Assembly (NCBI GenBank): GCA_964424335.1
Contig: CAYRIY010000023.1
Location: 1-43,236, forward strand
Source of the DNA: CAYRIY01 sp964424335
GTDB lineage: Bacteria > Bacillota > Limnochordia > DTU080 > RSA5
DNA: 43,236 nt
Direction: 5' to 3'
Positions 8,464 through 16,366 of this stretch are shown piece by piece (position 1 is the first letter of the stretch; the number at the start of each line of letters is the position of its first letter). A program made the position numbers and the translations under genes. The notes beneath the pieces were generated by a model, which made no database searches, was not told where the DNA came from, and saw nothing but the letters and a program-made list of their open reading frames with translations.

Positions 8464-9492
8464 ATGGAGCTGGGCATTTACACGTTTGTGGAAGCGACGC
8501 GAGATCCCCTGACCGGCAAGACGCCAAGTCCAAAGGAGCGAATGCGGCGGCTGATCGAAGAGATCGAGCTTGCAGATCAAGTCGGATTGGACGTATTTGG
8601 CGTCGGGGAGCATCATCGGCCGGAGTATGTCGCTTCGTCGCCTGCCGTCATATTGGCCGCCGCTGCGACCCGGACGAAGCGCATTCGGCTTACGAGCGCC
8701 GTCACCGTCCTTGGTTCGGACGATCCTGTGCGCGTCTTTCAGGATTTTGCAACGCTCGACCTCTTGTCGGAGGGCCGGGCCGAGATCATGGTGGGCCGGG
8801 GTTCCTTTATCGAATCATTCCCCCTGTTTGGCTACGACCTCTCGGACTACGATGAACTCTTTGCCGAGAAACTCGACCTCCTCTTGAGGTTGAGGGAGTC
8901 CGAGCGGATCACCTGGAGCGGAAAGCATCGCCCGGCCATCGACGATCGGGGCGTCTATCCCCGCCCCGTACAGAATCCGCTGCCGATCTGGATCGCGGTA
9001 GGAGGAACGCCGCAGTCGGCCGTCCGGGCGGGCGCCTTAGGTATTCCCATGGCGCTCGCGATCATCGGGGGGATGCCTGAGCGCTTCTCGGCCTTTGCTG
9101 AGCTCCATAGGAAGGGCGCCGAGCGAGCGGGGATCGAGCCCCCTGCGCTCAGCATCAATTCGCATGGGTGGATCTCCGACACGTCGCAGCAAGCGGCGGA
9201 CGAAGCCTACCCGGCATTTGCGCTCACCATGGACAAGATTGGACGGGAGCGGGGCTGGCCCCCAATGACCCGCGATCAATTTGAGGCGTCACGGCACATC
9301 AGGGGCGCCAACTTTGTCGGCAGTCCGCAAGAAGTGGTCGACAAGATCCTCTTTCAATACGAGATCTTCGGCCACCAACGCTTTATGCTCCAGCTCACGG
9401 TGGGTACGCTGCCCCACGAAAAGGTGCTGCGAGCGATCGAACTCTTCGGCACTGAGGTTGCGCCCGCCGTTCGGAAGGCGATTGGAAAGTAG
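8464..9492 (+). CDS. LLM class flavin-dependent oxidoreductase (luciferase-like monooxygenase)
   Basis: This 342-residue TIM-barrel flavoprotein of the bacterial luciferase-like family begins MELGIYTFVEATRD and carries FGVGEHHRPEY, IRLTSAVTVLGSDDPVRVFQDFATLDLLSEGRAEIMVGRG and PIWIAVGG, which frame the reduced flavin and substrate pocket. Such enzymes oxidise sulfonates, thiols or other small molecules with O2 and FMNH2. ATG 8464 has GGTGG 10 nt upstream; GTG 8458, two codons earlier, is also possible. It stands alone between two minus-strand genes. The substrate is unknown; a sulfonate would fit the neighbouring sulfatases but nothing in the sequence shows it. Confidence 0.9.
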   Translation: MELGIYTFVEATRDPLTGKTPSPKERMRRLIEEIELADQVGLDVFGVGEHHRPEYVASSPAVILAAAATRTKRIRLTSAVTVLGSDDPVRVFQDFATLDLLSEGRAEIMVGRGSFIESFPLFGYDLSDYDELFAEKLDLLLRLRESERITWSGKHRPAIDDRGVYPRPVQNPLPIWIAVGGTPQSAVRAGALGIPMALAIIGGMPERFSAFAELHRKGAERAGIEPPALSINSHGWISDTSQQAADEAYPAFALTMDKIGRERGWPPMTRDQFEASRHIRGANFVGSPQEVVDKILFQYEIFGHQRFMLQLTVGTLPHEKVLRAIELFGTEVAPAVRKAIGK

Positions 9493-9558
9493 CGTTTTTT
9501 CCGATCGCAATAACCCAGCGCCGAATAGACCGGGAAATGATATCCGACCGCCGGAACA

Positions 9559-10959
9559 CTAATAGGTCACTTGGGGTCGCGGATAGCCGGCATTCACGTA
9601 ATTTGGGTCAGCGTCGGGGCCAAACCCAAGCTCCGCTCGCCTGCGACGAAATTGAGACAGGATGTCGCGATACGTCGGCTCGTCGATGAGATTGGACGAC
9701 TCGCTTGGATCCTGTGCAAGGTCAAAGAGCACTTCCGGCATGGATTCTCCGTAATACTGGTACTTGATGTCGCCCCACTTGATCATGAGGTTGGTCCCGC
9801 GAAACTGGGAAATGGTCTCGTTGTCCCAGCCGGAAGCGTCTCCCTTGGCGAGTGGGACCAGGCTGCGGCTGTCGAGGCCCTCTGGAGCCGGGATGTCCGT
9901 AAGGTCGCACAAGGTTGCAAAGAGGTCGCACAAATTTACGTTCTCACGCACGACGCGCCCTTGCCCAAACGCCTTGGGGTAACGGATGATCAAGGGCACG
10001 CGGGCGCTTGCCTCAAAAAACTTCTGCTTTTCCCAAATGCCGTGCTCGCCGAGCATCTCACCGTGATCGCTCGTGTAAATGATGATCCAGTCGTCCAGAT
10101 CTTGGCCCACGTGCTCGAGCGTCTCGGCGATCCGGCGGTAGTGGTGGTCGATCGTCTCGACCATGCCGTAGTACGCTGCGGTCGCCCGGCGAATCTCCCT
10201 CGGCGAAACGTCGACGCCCACCCGCACGGCTCGCGTCCCGAGAAACGGGTGGTCAAAGAGTTCCTGGTCCTCGAATGGACGTACTCGGTTGAGGTAGTAG
10301 GTGAACTTCTCCTCGTCCGTGAAGTACGGGTAATGAGGCTGCAAGAGGCTGACTTTGAGCAGCAGCGGCTGATGTGGGCTCGCCCTGTCGTAATACGGGT
10401 CGGTAAAGTAACTCTTGATGAACCGGCAAGCGCTGTCGACCGCGTGCTCATCAAAATCGACGCACGGCCCTCGCCCGACGCCGGCCCGCTTGATCTCCTT
10501 GGCGTCGCTCCACTTTACCTGAGAGGTCGTGGGGCGCGCCTTGGCCGCCTCTTCCACTTGCCCGTCTATGTACCGCGAGGCAACGTGCATGTCGCCGGCA
10601 AGGCGCCGCGTCCAGCCCTGCATTTGGTCGGGACCCATGTGGTGGAGCTTTCCGCTCGCAACCGTCTCATACCCGTATTGGGACAGGCGCTTTGCAAATG
10701 TCATGGAAAACGGGGGCAAGTCGTCGCCGTACCGCTCGCAGCCACAGGTCCTCGGCAATTGGCCGGACATCATCGCTTGGCGCGACGGAATGCAAATTGG
10801 GGAGGGCGTGTACGCATTGTTGAAGTTGACGCCCGTCCTTGCCAACCAGTCCAAGAACGGTGTGCGAATGACGTCGTTTCCTTCGTAACCGGTGACGTCC
10901 GCCCGATGTTCATCCGACATCAACAGGAGAATGTTCGGTCTTTGTTGCACGACAGGCAT
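9559..10959 (-). CDS. sulfatase (formylglycine type)
   Basis: This 466-residue sulfatase has metal site LLLMSDEHRAD (D16), the formylglycine motif CIPSR with Cys56, and the second metal site YTSDHGEMLGEHG followed by KQKFFEASARVPLIIRYP. The DEHRAD start and the GEHGIWEKQKFFE block resemble the choline-sulfatase and iduronate-sulfatase branch more than the first sulfatase here, so the two probably cut different esters. There is no signal peptide. GGAAAGGG sits very close to the ATG. The gene is convergent with the LLM oxidoreductase. A long open frame on the opposite strand here is only its shadow. Confidence 0.93.
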   Translation of the reverse strand: MPVVQQRPNILLLMSDEHRADVTGYEGNDVIRTPFLDWLARTGVNFNNAYTPSPICIPSRQAMMSGQLPRTCGCERYGDDLPPFSMTFAKRLSQYGYETVASGKLHHMGPDQMQGWTRRLAGDMHVASRYIDGQVEEAAKARPTTSQVKWSDAKEIKRAGVGRGPCVDFDEHAVDSACRFIKSYFTDPYYDRASPHQPLLLKVSLLQPHYPYFTDEEKFTYYLNRVRPFEDQELFDHPFLGTRAVRVGVDVSPREIRRATAAYYGMVETIDHHYRRIAETLEHVGQDLDDWIIIYTSDHGEMLGEHGIWEKQKFFEASARVPLIIRYPKAFGQGRVVRENVNLCDLFATLCDLTDIPAPEGLDSRSLVPLAKGDASGWDNETISQFRGTNLMIKWGDIKYQYYGESMPEVLFDLAQDPSESSNLIDEPTYRDILSQFRRRRAELGFGPDADPNYVNAGYPRPQVTY

Positions 10960-11186
10960 ACCCTTTCCGGCAAAGCAGATTGGCAGATCAACGTAACCGT
11001 ATCAACTAGGGGCGGCAAGCGTCAAGCAATTCTCGGCCGGTCGGCGTGGCCGCTTGGCCTTGGTGGAAACAAGGGTCTCGAAATCTTCGATGCCTTCATA
11101 CAGATGATTTGGAGTGGAGCGTTCGAAAACCAAGAGGCCCCAAGTGAGTACGCATGCCAAACGAAATCTCGAAGGAGTCACCCAGC

Positions 11187-11534
11187 GTGAACAAGCACCT
11201 TCAAAGAGGCGAGGTCGGCCGGAGGAGCAGTGACCCGGCAATCATTCCCGTGCATGCCGTCTGCGGAGAACTTGAGATCGACGGGTCTTCCCGTGCGATG
11301 TACACAACCCGGATCGACGTCACCTATCGGCCAACGGACGAGGACGCCGAAAGCGGGGAAATCGTCGTCTCACCCGACATCGTTGCAGGCGAAGTGAACC
11401 CTGGCGAGACGATCGTCATTCGCTGCGAGGACATTCTCCAAGGACGCCCCGCCTTTTCGGGGATCATTTCGGTACAGACTTTTCCCTCGGAAGGGTTTAC
11501 GGTGCGGGTGACCTATAGGGCGCACGGCGCCTGA
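11187..11534 (+). CDS. small hypothetical beta-rich protein
   Basis: I do not recognise this 115-residue protein. After about 20 polar residues it alternates beta-forming stretches (IPVHAVCGELEIDG, TTRIDVTYR, GEIVVSPDIVAGEV, GETIVIRCEDI, GIISVQTF, FTVRVTYRAHG), which suggests a small all-beta sandwich. There is no signal peptide or membrane segment. I chose GTG 11187 because GAAGGAG lies 9 nt upstream; an in-frame ATG at 11154 has no site. The spacing of strands and the pattern pGe-tivI-edi-G loosely recall the two small beta proteins at 27389 and 27926, but the likeness is weak. Confidence 0.65.
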   Translation: MNKHLQRGEVGRRSSDPAIIPVHAVCGELEIDGSSRAMYTTRIDVTYRPTDEDAESGEIVVSPDIVAGEVNPGETIVIRCEDILQGRPAFSGIISVQTFPSEGFTVRVTYRAHGA

Positions 11535-11671
11535 GCGAGCATGAGGCCGGATCAATCCCAGATATGTAATGCGCAATCGCGGGCATGGAAGAACCTTCGG
11601 CTCGCTGGTAGACTTCTATATAAACAAATGTGGAAAAATTGATTGCGGATAGCTCGAAGGGGGAACGTGAT

Positions 11672-12721
11672 GTGAGGTCATACGCTTCGGGAGCCATCAG
11701 CGTGTCGGCGGATTTGGCGGGCGGCGAGCAGACGTTTCAAGGGTGGAATGTCGAGTACGAGCGGTACCGTGTCAGCGTCGACGAGTACATCAGTTTCTAT
11801 CGCGACGGGTATTTGATCGTCCGCAACCTGGTGCCAAAAGAGGACGTCGACGAGTTGATCCAGCACACGGAGGACCTCATGGCGGGCCGCGTGAGCGTGC
11901 CGGGCGTCGACCCTCCGTCCGCGGATCTAAGCCCCGTCGAACGGGCCCAGTACTACTTGCGCATCCACATGCTCCACCGAGCGCTCGAGATCCACGAGCG
12001 TCATTTCTTGCATCCACGCATTCTCGACGTTATCCAGGCGTTGATCGGTCCCGACGTGCTCGGGCTGCAGACCATGCTTTTCATCAAGGGCCCTGGAAAG
12101 ATCGGTCAAGGGTACCATCAAGACAGCTACTACATTCCGACTCATCCCGATACGCTCTGTGGCGCCTGGCTTGCGCTCGACCGGGCAGACGAGGAGAACG
12201 GCTGTCTGTGGATCAGCCCCGGCTCGCAACACGAACCGGTCTACCCGCCGACCTCAAAGCCCGAGCTTGCCGAGGAGCTCGACGGACTTACGACGGTCGA
12301 GGGCGTGAGCAATCCGGATGAATCGCTAAACGATCTGGCGCGGATCGTCAAGAAATACGAAGGCAAGGAGATCGCTGCGGTCGTCAACCCCGGCGACGTC
12401 ATCTTTTTTGGAGGCCACGTCCTCCACTGGTCGCACAGCAACAAGAGCAAGGATCGATTCCGCCGAGCGTTCGTCAGCCATTACTGCAATGCTCGCTCCT
12501 ACACCGAGTGGGGCGGTGGAAATTCAGCGCACATCCTGGCGCGAGGCGATACGCACCTTCCCTTCGCCAAGCCTAAGTTCGGCACGCCGTGCGCTGCGCT
12601 GTTAAGCCCTGAGGAGCGCAAGCGGCGGGCGCCGGCAAGCGCCTCGATGATGGGTGGGGCGGACGACATGATGGAAATGTTGCCGCACGGCGACGAAGAT
12701 CACGACCACGACGAGATGTGA
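11672..12721 (+). CDS. phytanoyl-CoA dioxygenase family protein with His/Asp-rich tail
   Basis: This is a 349-residue Fe(II)/2-oxoglutarate dioxygenase of the PhyH family. The iron ligands are H149-x-D151 (GQGYHQDSYYIP) and H252 (VLHWSHSN), and R265 (RFRRAFVSHY) should bind 2-oxoglutarate. The body is longer than the PhyH at 1583 and the two are not recent duplicates. GTG 11672 has AAGGGGGAA 7 nt upstream; GTG 11630 is a poorer choice. The C-terminus is odd: a Met-rich stretch followed by HGDEDHDHDEM, which could bind divalent metal. It converges with the MFS carrier, which may move its substrate or product. Confidence 0.9.
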   Translation: MRSYASGAISVSADLAGGEQTFQGWNVEYERYRVSVDEYISFYRDGYLIVRNLVPKEDVDELIQHTEDLMAGRVSVPGVDPPSADLSPVERAQYYLRIHMLHRALEIHERHFLHPRILDVIQALIGPDVLGLQTMLFIKGPGKIGQGYHQDSYYIPTHPDTLCGAWLALDRADEENGCLWISPGSQHEPVYPPTSKPELAEELDGLTTVEGVSNPDESLNDLARIVKKYEGKEIAAVVNPGDVIFFGGHVLHWSHSNKSKDRFRRAFVSHYCNARSYTEWGGGNSAHILARGDTHLPFAKPKFGTPCAALLSPEERKRRAPASASMMGGADDMMEMLPHGDEDHDHDEM

Positions 12722-12742
12722 GCGCTCGTCCTCACGATAACG

Positions 12743-14131
12743 TCACGATGATGCATGGGAGCGGCCACCGTCCGCAGCGCCTTCGACCGGCGCGCGGGCC
12801 GGCAGGCCGCTCCTTCTGTTTGGGCGGCGAAGCTTTAGTCGATTGTTCAAGATTTGGTTGAGGTCGCTGCGAGCGGTTCGATAGTAAAGGAGCGAGCTAA
12901 GCGCCCTGAATGCCGTCGCAAGGAAGAAGGAAGGAGCAAATCCGATCAGCGTGAGGGCCATGGTCCCAAGTAGTGGCCCGACGAAGGCCGAAAAGTTGCC
13001 GAAAACGTTTACCCAGGTTACCGTCTGCGACCTGTACTTGCGCTCGCCGGTCGAAATGATCATGTTGAACGAACCGAGCAAAAACCCCGCGAAGCAAAAT
13101 CCGCCGAAACCTTGGACGACCGCCAGGAAGAGAACGGACGGGGAAATCCACAGGATGGACGATTGCAGCGCCATGCCCGCCGTCGTTGCGAACGCGACGA
13201 CGTGGTTTCCCCACCGGTCGATGAGCGTTCCCCAGATGAGCGATCCGACCACCTGAGCTAGGACAAAGGACGACGTGAGCAGCCCGACCACCGAGTTGCT
13301 GAATTCGAGATCTTCGATGTAGTAAACGTTCATGATCGGGCTGAGCAAAAAGAAGCCGATGTTGAACATGGTGAGCGGAGCCGTGACGGCGAAAAAGCTC
13401 CTGCCGGCCTCGCCGCGAAAGATCGCTCCCCAGTGGGCGGCGGGGGCGCTTTTACGACGGGCGTTCGCGGCGATCGATACTCTGTCCAGAGGTGCGCCGG
13501 CCTCTAGGGCGTCGGGATCGCTCGGCGGCTCAAGGCGTGCAAGGAAGAACGCGCCCGCGACGCCGAGGGCCGTGGCAAACCAGAACGTGATCGAAAAGTT
13601 GACGGGAAACGAGAACGCATCGAGCAAAAAGCCTCCAGACAGCGTCGCAAGAAATCCCGCGATGCCCGTGAACACCGACCTGATTCCAAAGACCCGGCCG
13701 CGCTTTTGCGGACTGAACATATCGCTCACAGCCGCGGTCCAGTATGTCGATGACAGGCTCATGGCAGCCGCAGTCACGCTGTAGGCCGCGATCACCCACC
13801 ACGGGGCCGCAGCGCCGAAAAGCGGGGCCAAGGGCACTAGGGCCATCAGGATGCGATGGGCCACGGCGCTTGCAAGGGAGAGGCGCAAGGCCTGCTTCGC
13901 GGAGACGGAGACCGCAGCGCTCAATGCGAGGACGGCCGCGTTCAACAAAAACGGCAACGACGTCAACAGGCCGACCTGCTGCAAGTTGCCGCCGAGCCGA
14001 AGCACGTAGACGGAGGCAAAGCCGGCGAGAATCTGAACGGCCGCGACGACGAGGCATCCCTCGATCGTTGCGATCACCATGTTTTTGCGTTCGCTCGGGG
14101 TGAGAAGACCGATGCGAAAAGAGCCGATCAT
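12743..14131 (-). CDS. MFS transporter
   Basis: This 462-residue carrier has about 12 hydrophobic segments in two halves joined by a charged loop (about 190-235). The TM2-TM3 region (LRLGGNLQQVGLLTSLP) and SSTYWTAAVSDMFSPQKRGRVFGIRSVFTG follow the major facilitator pattern, as does GTLIDRWGNHVV in the second half. The substrate is unknown. ATG 14131 has GGGAGG 10 nt upstream; an in-frame ATG 25 codons earlier lacks a site. It is divergent from the blaI-like gene and its upstream region abuts that operator, so shared control is possible. Confidence 0.88.
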   Translation of the reverse strand: MIGSFRIGLLTPSERKNMVIATIEGCLVVAAVQILAGFASVYVLRLGGNLQQVGLLTSLPFLLNAAVLALSAAVSVSAKQALRLSLASAVAHRILMALVPLAPLFGAAAPWWVIAAYSVTAAAMSLSSTYWTAAVSDMFSPQKRGRVFGIRSVFTGIAGFLATLSGGFLLDAFSFPVNFSITFWFATALGVAGAFFLARLEPPSDPDALEAGAPLDRVSIAANARRKSAPAAHWGAIFRGEAGRSFFAVTAPLTMFNIGFFLLSPIMNVYYIEDLEFSNSVVGLLTSSFVLAQVVGSLIWGTLIDRWGNHVVAFATTAGMALQSSILWISPSVLFLAVVQGFGGFCFAGFLLGSFNMIISTGERKYRSQTVTWVNVFGNFSAFVGPLLGTMALTLIGFAPSFFLATAFRALSSLLYYRTARSDLNQILNNRLKLRRPNRRSGLPARAPVEGAADGGRSHASS

Positions 14132-14244
14132 AGGGATAGGGCCTCCCAAACTCGCGTGGACGCTTGCGCAGCGAACAGACCAATCCAGGCAGGGACCAAT
14201 CATCATGATACCAACCGGCGGCTCGCCCCGCTACATGATTTTGG

Positions 14245-14273
14245 TTGAACTCGTACGACGACTGTAGTAAGTT
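14245..14273 (+). promoter_or_regulatory. promoter with BlaI/MecI-type operator, autoregulatory
   Basis: A -35 box TTGAAC (14245-14250) and a -10 box TAAGTT (14268-14273) are 17 nt apart. In the spacer, 14254-14269 reads TACGACGACTGTAGTA, an imperfect dyad of the TACTACA/TGTAGTA kind bound by BlaI and MecI. It matches the perfect palindrome at 15702-15717 in 12 of 16 positions and starts at the same distance from the -35 box. Repressor bound here would block its own gene. Confidence 0.75.
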
Positions 14274-14279
14274 GAATGT

Positions 14280-14678
14280 ATGAGCGATGCAGACGATCTC
14301 AACCCACAACTCGGCGAACTCGAGACCGAGATCATGAACGCCATTTGGGAGCTGAAAGAGGCAAACGTCCAGGCCGTCGTCGACATGTTGCGCCCTCGTC
14401 GCAAGCTCGCGTACACGACGGTGATGACGGTGATGAGCCGGCTTGCCGACAAAGGGTACCTCAACCGGCGAAAAGATGGCCGCTCCTTTGTGTACACGCC
14501 GGGGCCGTCCCGGGATGCGGTCGCCGGGCGCATGTTGAACCAGGTTGTCGACAGGCTTTATCAGGGAGCCGCCGGCAAAGCGATCGCCCACCTCCTCGCG
14601 GACGAAGAGGTAGACGAAGAGGAGCTCGACCGGCTCGAAGCGCTCATCCGCGCCAAGAGAAAGGAGCGAGGGCGGTAA
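14280..14678 (+). CDS. BlaI/MecI family transcriptional repressor
   Basis: This 132-residue winged-helix repressor has LGELETEIMNAIWELKEANVQAVVDML followed by LAYTTVMTVMSRLADKGYLNRRKDGRSFVYTP, the BlaI/MecI DNA-binding half, and a helical C-terminal dimerisation and cleavage region. In the known systems a partner membrane protease inactivates the repressor upon cell-wall stress. The partner follows after one base. The ATG lies about 7 nt after the -10 box, so the transcript would have almost no leader and translation is probably leaderless. Two operators in this window mark its likely targets. Confidence 0.93.
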   Translation: MSDADDLNPQLGELETEIMNAIWELKEANVQAVVDMLRPRRKLAYTTVMTVMSRLADKGYLNRRKDGRSFVYTPGPSRDAVAGRMLNQVVDRLYQGAAGKAIAHLLADEEVDEEELDRLEALIRAKRKERGR

Positions 14679-14679
14679 C

Positions 14680-15663
14680 ATGGTGGCGCGGTTCGTCCTT
14701 GCCAATCTGCTTCCAAGCATCCTCGCCGGCGCGCTCGCGTGGGGCGTCATTCGGTTGATGTACCGATTTCTTCCCGTGCGCGACGCGCGCAGGCGGCTTG
14801 CGCTGTACGGCATTCCTCTGCTCAAGTCAGCCCTGGTCCTGCTCGGCGTTGGGCTCGTGCTCCCTTGGCCTCCGATCTTTGCGTGGTGGCGAGCGGCAGC
14901 GGTCCCGTGGCACTTGGCGATTCCGTCCGCGCTCATCTGGGCCGGATTTACTTTGATCCTCCAAGACGCCTACCGCCGCCGGGCGTACGAGACCGTGCTC
15001 GAGGGCGCGCGCCCGGCCCGGCTCGACTTTCCCGAAGTCGACGAGGTGCTGGATGAAGTGATTGAGCTTTACCAAAGTACGACGCCGTGGCGCAGGCGGG
15101 TTCCGTATCCGTTTGGGGGCGACGCGGGGCGCATCCCCGAGGTGCTCCCCGTTCTCTCTTCTGACAAAATCGACGTTCCACTCGTGCTTACCGACCCGAC
15201 GAGCCAGGCAGTGCTCCTTCCGTCATCGTTTGCGCCTCACCTGACACGGGATCAACTAAAGAGCATCATCGCCCATGAAGTGGCGCACCTTGTGATCTCG
15301 AGGCCCCACATCGCCTCGGCGACATGGTGGACGTTACTCACGCCGATCAGCCCAATTGCGATCTTCTTGGCCGAGGACATTCAGCGAGAGGAAGAGCGCG
15401 CATGTGACGCCATGGCGGCGGCCGTGCTCGGCGATCGCGAAACCTACGCGGAGGCGCTCGTCAAGGCCTTTCGCCTGATCAAGGCGCCTGCGAAGCGGCC
15501 CGTGCCGGCCGCGGCGCTGGTGCCCCAACTCACGGGACGGCAGCCTGCGATCTCCGAGCGGGTGGAGGCGTTGGTTCGGGATCGTTCCGCGGTTGATGTG
15601 CCTTGGACTCAAGCCCTCATGAGTTACATCGTGTGGCTCGCATCGTGGGTCGTGCTCTTTTAG
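14680..15663 (+). CDS. BlaR1/M56-like membrane metalloprotease
   Basis: This 327-residue membrane zinc protease is the natural partner of the adjacent repressor. N-terminal hydrophobic segments lie at about 5-25, 45-62 and 78-95. The zinc site HEVAH is at 199-203 and the third ligand is in EEERACDAMAA (E238/E239). A further hydrophobic stretch at 215-230 and a C-terminal one at 312-327 anchor it. Compared with BlaR1 (about 600 residues) it has no C-terminal penicillin-binding sensor domain, so it should respond to some other signal or to an extra partner. It begins one base after the repressor stop and has AAGGAGCGAGGG upstream. Confidence 0.88.
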   Translation: MVARFVLANLLPSILAGALAWGVIRLMYRFLPVRDARRRLALYGIPLLKSALVLLGVGLVLPWPPIFAWWRAAAVPWHLAIPSALIWAGFTLILQDAYRRRAYETVLEGARPARLDFPEVDEVLDEVIELYQSTTPWRRRVPYPFGGDAGRIPEVLPVLSSDKIDVPLVLTDPTSQAVLLPSSFAPHLTRDQLKSIIAHEVAHLVISRPHIASATWWTLLTPISPIAIFLAEDIQREEERACDAMAAAVLGDRETYAEALVKAFRLIKAPAKRPVPAAALVPQLTGRQPAISERVEALVRDRSAVDVPWTQALMSYIVWLASWVVLF

Positions 15664-15692
15664 CTAATCGATCAAATTCTCATCGCGAGCCA

Positions 15693-15721
15693 TTGACCAA
15701 CTACTACACGTGTAGTAATAT
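15693..15721 (+). promoter_or_regulatory. sigma-A promoter with perfect BlaI-type palindrome
   Basis: TTGACC (15693-15698), a 17-nt spacer and TAATAT (15716-15721) make a good promoter. The spacer holds the perfect 16-nt palindrome TACTACACGTGTAGTA (15702-15717), placed 3 nt after the -35 box just as at the repressor's own promoter. Transcription should start near 15728 and read the small membrane protein at 15806. Confidence 0.85.
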
Positions 15722-15742
15722 GGAGATGACATAAAAAGACGC

Positions 15743-15780
15743 GATTGGCGCGTCCTGGACTTATCCCTGACGCGCCGATC
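15743..15780 (+). promoter_or_regulatory. 12-bp hairpin in the 5' leader of the small membrane protein mRNA
   Basis: 15743-15754 pairs with 15769-15780 over 12 bp (one G-U) with a 14-nt loop. It lies within the predicted 78-nt leader and ends 25 nt before the start codon. No T tract follows, so it is not a normal terminator; mRNA stability or control of translation are options. Confidence 0.45.
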
Positions 15781-15805
15781 GGTGGACCATATGAGGGGGA
15801 TTCAA

Positions 15806-16018
15806 ATGGCACATACAGAAGAGACCAGAAACGGATCGAGTTGGCGGTTGTCTGCACGTCCCGGCAGCGCAAGCTTTTGGGGTCTGATCATGATCTCGGT
15901 GGGAGGCGTGTGGTTGCTCGTGACGTTGCTTCCGTTCATCTTGGGCTTTGCGGTGCCGGCAATTTTAGTCTACGTCGGGTATAAGCTGATCACGAAGTCC
16001 TGGTACCGGGCGGACTAA
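15806..16018 (+). CDS. small two-helix membrane protein, BlaI-type target
   Basis: This 70-residue protein has about 28 polar residues, then two adjoining hydrophobic segments (FWGLIMISVGGVWLLVTLLPF and LGFAVPAILVYVGYKL) and a short charged tail. It resembles small membrane proteins found in LiaF-like and phage-shock-like envelope stress operons, but I cannot assign a family. ATG 15806 has GAGGGGG 6 nt upstream. The BlaI-type operator in its promoter marks it as an output of the repressor/protease pair, so an envelope-stress role is a reasonable guess. Its 3' end overlaps the convergent spo0E-like gene by 29 nt. Confidence 0.7.
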   Translation: MAHTEETRNGSSWRLSARPGSASFWGLIMISVGGVWLLVTLLPFILGFAVPAILVYVGYKLITKSWYRAD

Positions 16019-16184
16019 GGCGGTTTCGGTATCGATTCATCGAGATGCGGGCGTGTCGCGCGACGAGCCGGTCGATCTCGTGATGCAGTGGAGATCCGAG
16101 GAACATGTCGACGTTGTGGCACGTCGCATTCATGATGCGGCGCAACCTTGCGATTCTCGTTTCGATACGAACCAGTTCGTCCAT
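15990..16184 (-). CDS. Spo0E family sporulation regulatory phosphatase
   Basis: This 64-residue protein has the two-helix hairpin of Spo0E-like aspartyl-phosphate phosphatases: helix 1 MDELVRIETRIARLRRIMN, a short turn, then GSPLHHEIDRLVARH, corresponding to the family signature SxxLDxxI. Such proteins remove phosphate from Spo0A and delay sporulation. The ATG is preceded by a strong GGAGGTG (7 nt away). It supports a spore-forming host. The basic C-terminal tail overlaps the end of the convergent membrane-protein gene. Helix 2 has SPLHHEID rather than the usual SQELD, so its activity is likely but not certain. Confidence 0.78.
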   Translation of the reverse strand: MDELVRIETRIARLRRIMNATCHNVDMFLGSPLHHEIDRLVARHARISMNRYRNRLSPPGTRTS

Positions 16185-16241
16185 AGCGTTTCACCTCCGC
16201 TTGTGTTAATCCAGTTTTACAATAATAGCGAACCTTCTCAC

Positions 16242-16257
16242 TGTGACCTGCGTCACG
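16242..16257. promoter_or_regulatory. CRP/FNR-like dyad upstream of the spo0E-like gene
   Basis: TGTGA-N6-TCACG matches the CRP/FNR-type consensus TGTGA-N6-TCACA except for the last base. It lies between the divergent spo0E-like and ung genes, roughly 35-40 bp upstream of a TATTAT -10-like box (16222-16227, minus strand), where an activator could bind. A chance match cannot be ruled out. Confidence 0.35.
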
Positions 16258-16366
16258 TTGAGGAGGCTTTCGCTTTTTGTGCAGGCCAAATAAGAGCGTT
16301 CCACGAATCAGCCATTCAAAACATGGGGACACATGCAAATCGGGTTTTCTTTAAGGAGTGGTTGGG

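Noticed and set aside
9480..9520. Terminator between the LLM gene and the second sulfatase
   Set aside because: A 9-bp pairing exists, but the T run lies in the loop instead of after the stem, so it would not work as a normal terminator.
9571..11190. 539-codon open frame on the plus strand
   Set aside because: It lies opposite a sulfatase with all catalytic motifs, its translation matches no fold and it has no ribosome site; it is a shadow caused by high G+C.
13530..14936. 468-codon open frame on the minus strand
   Set aside because: It overlaps the MFS gene in another frame and runs antisense through the blaI-like and M56 genes; it is a shadow.
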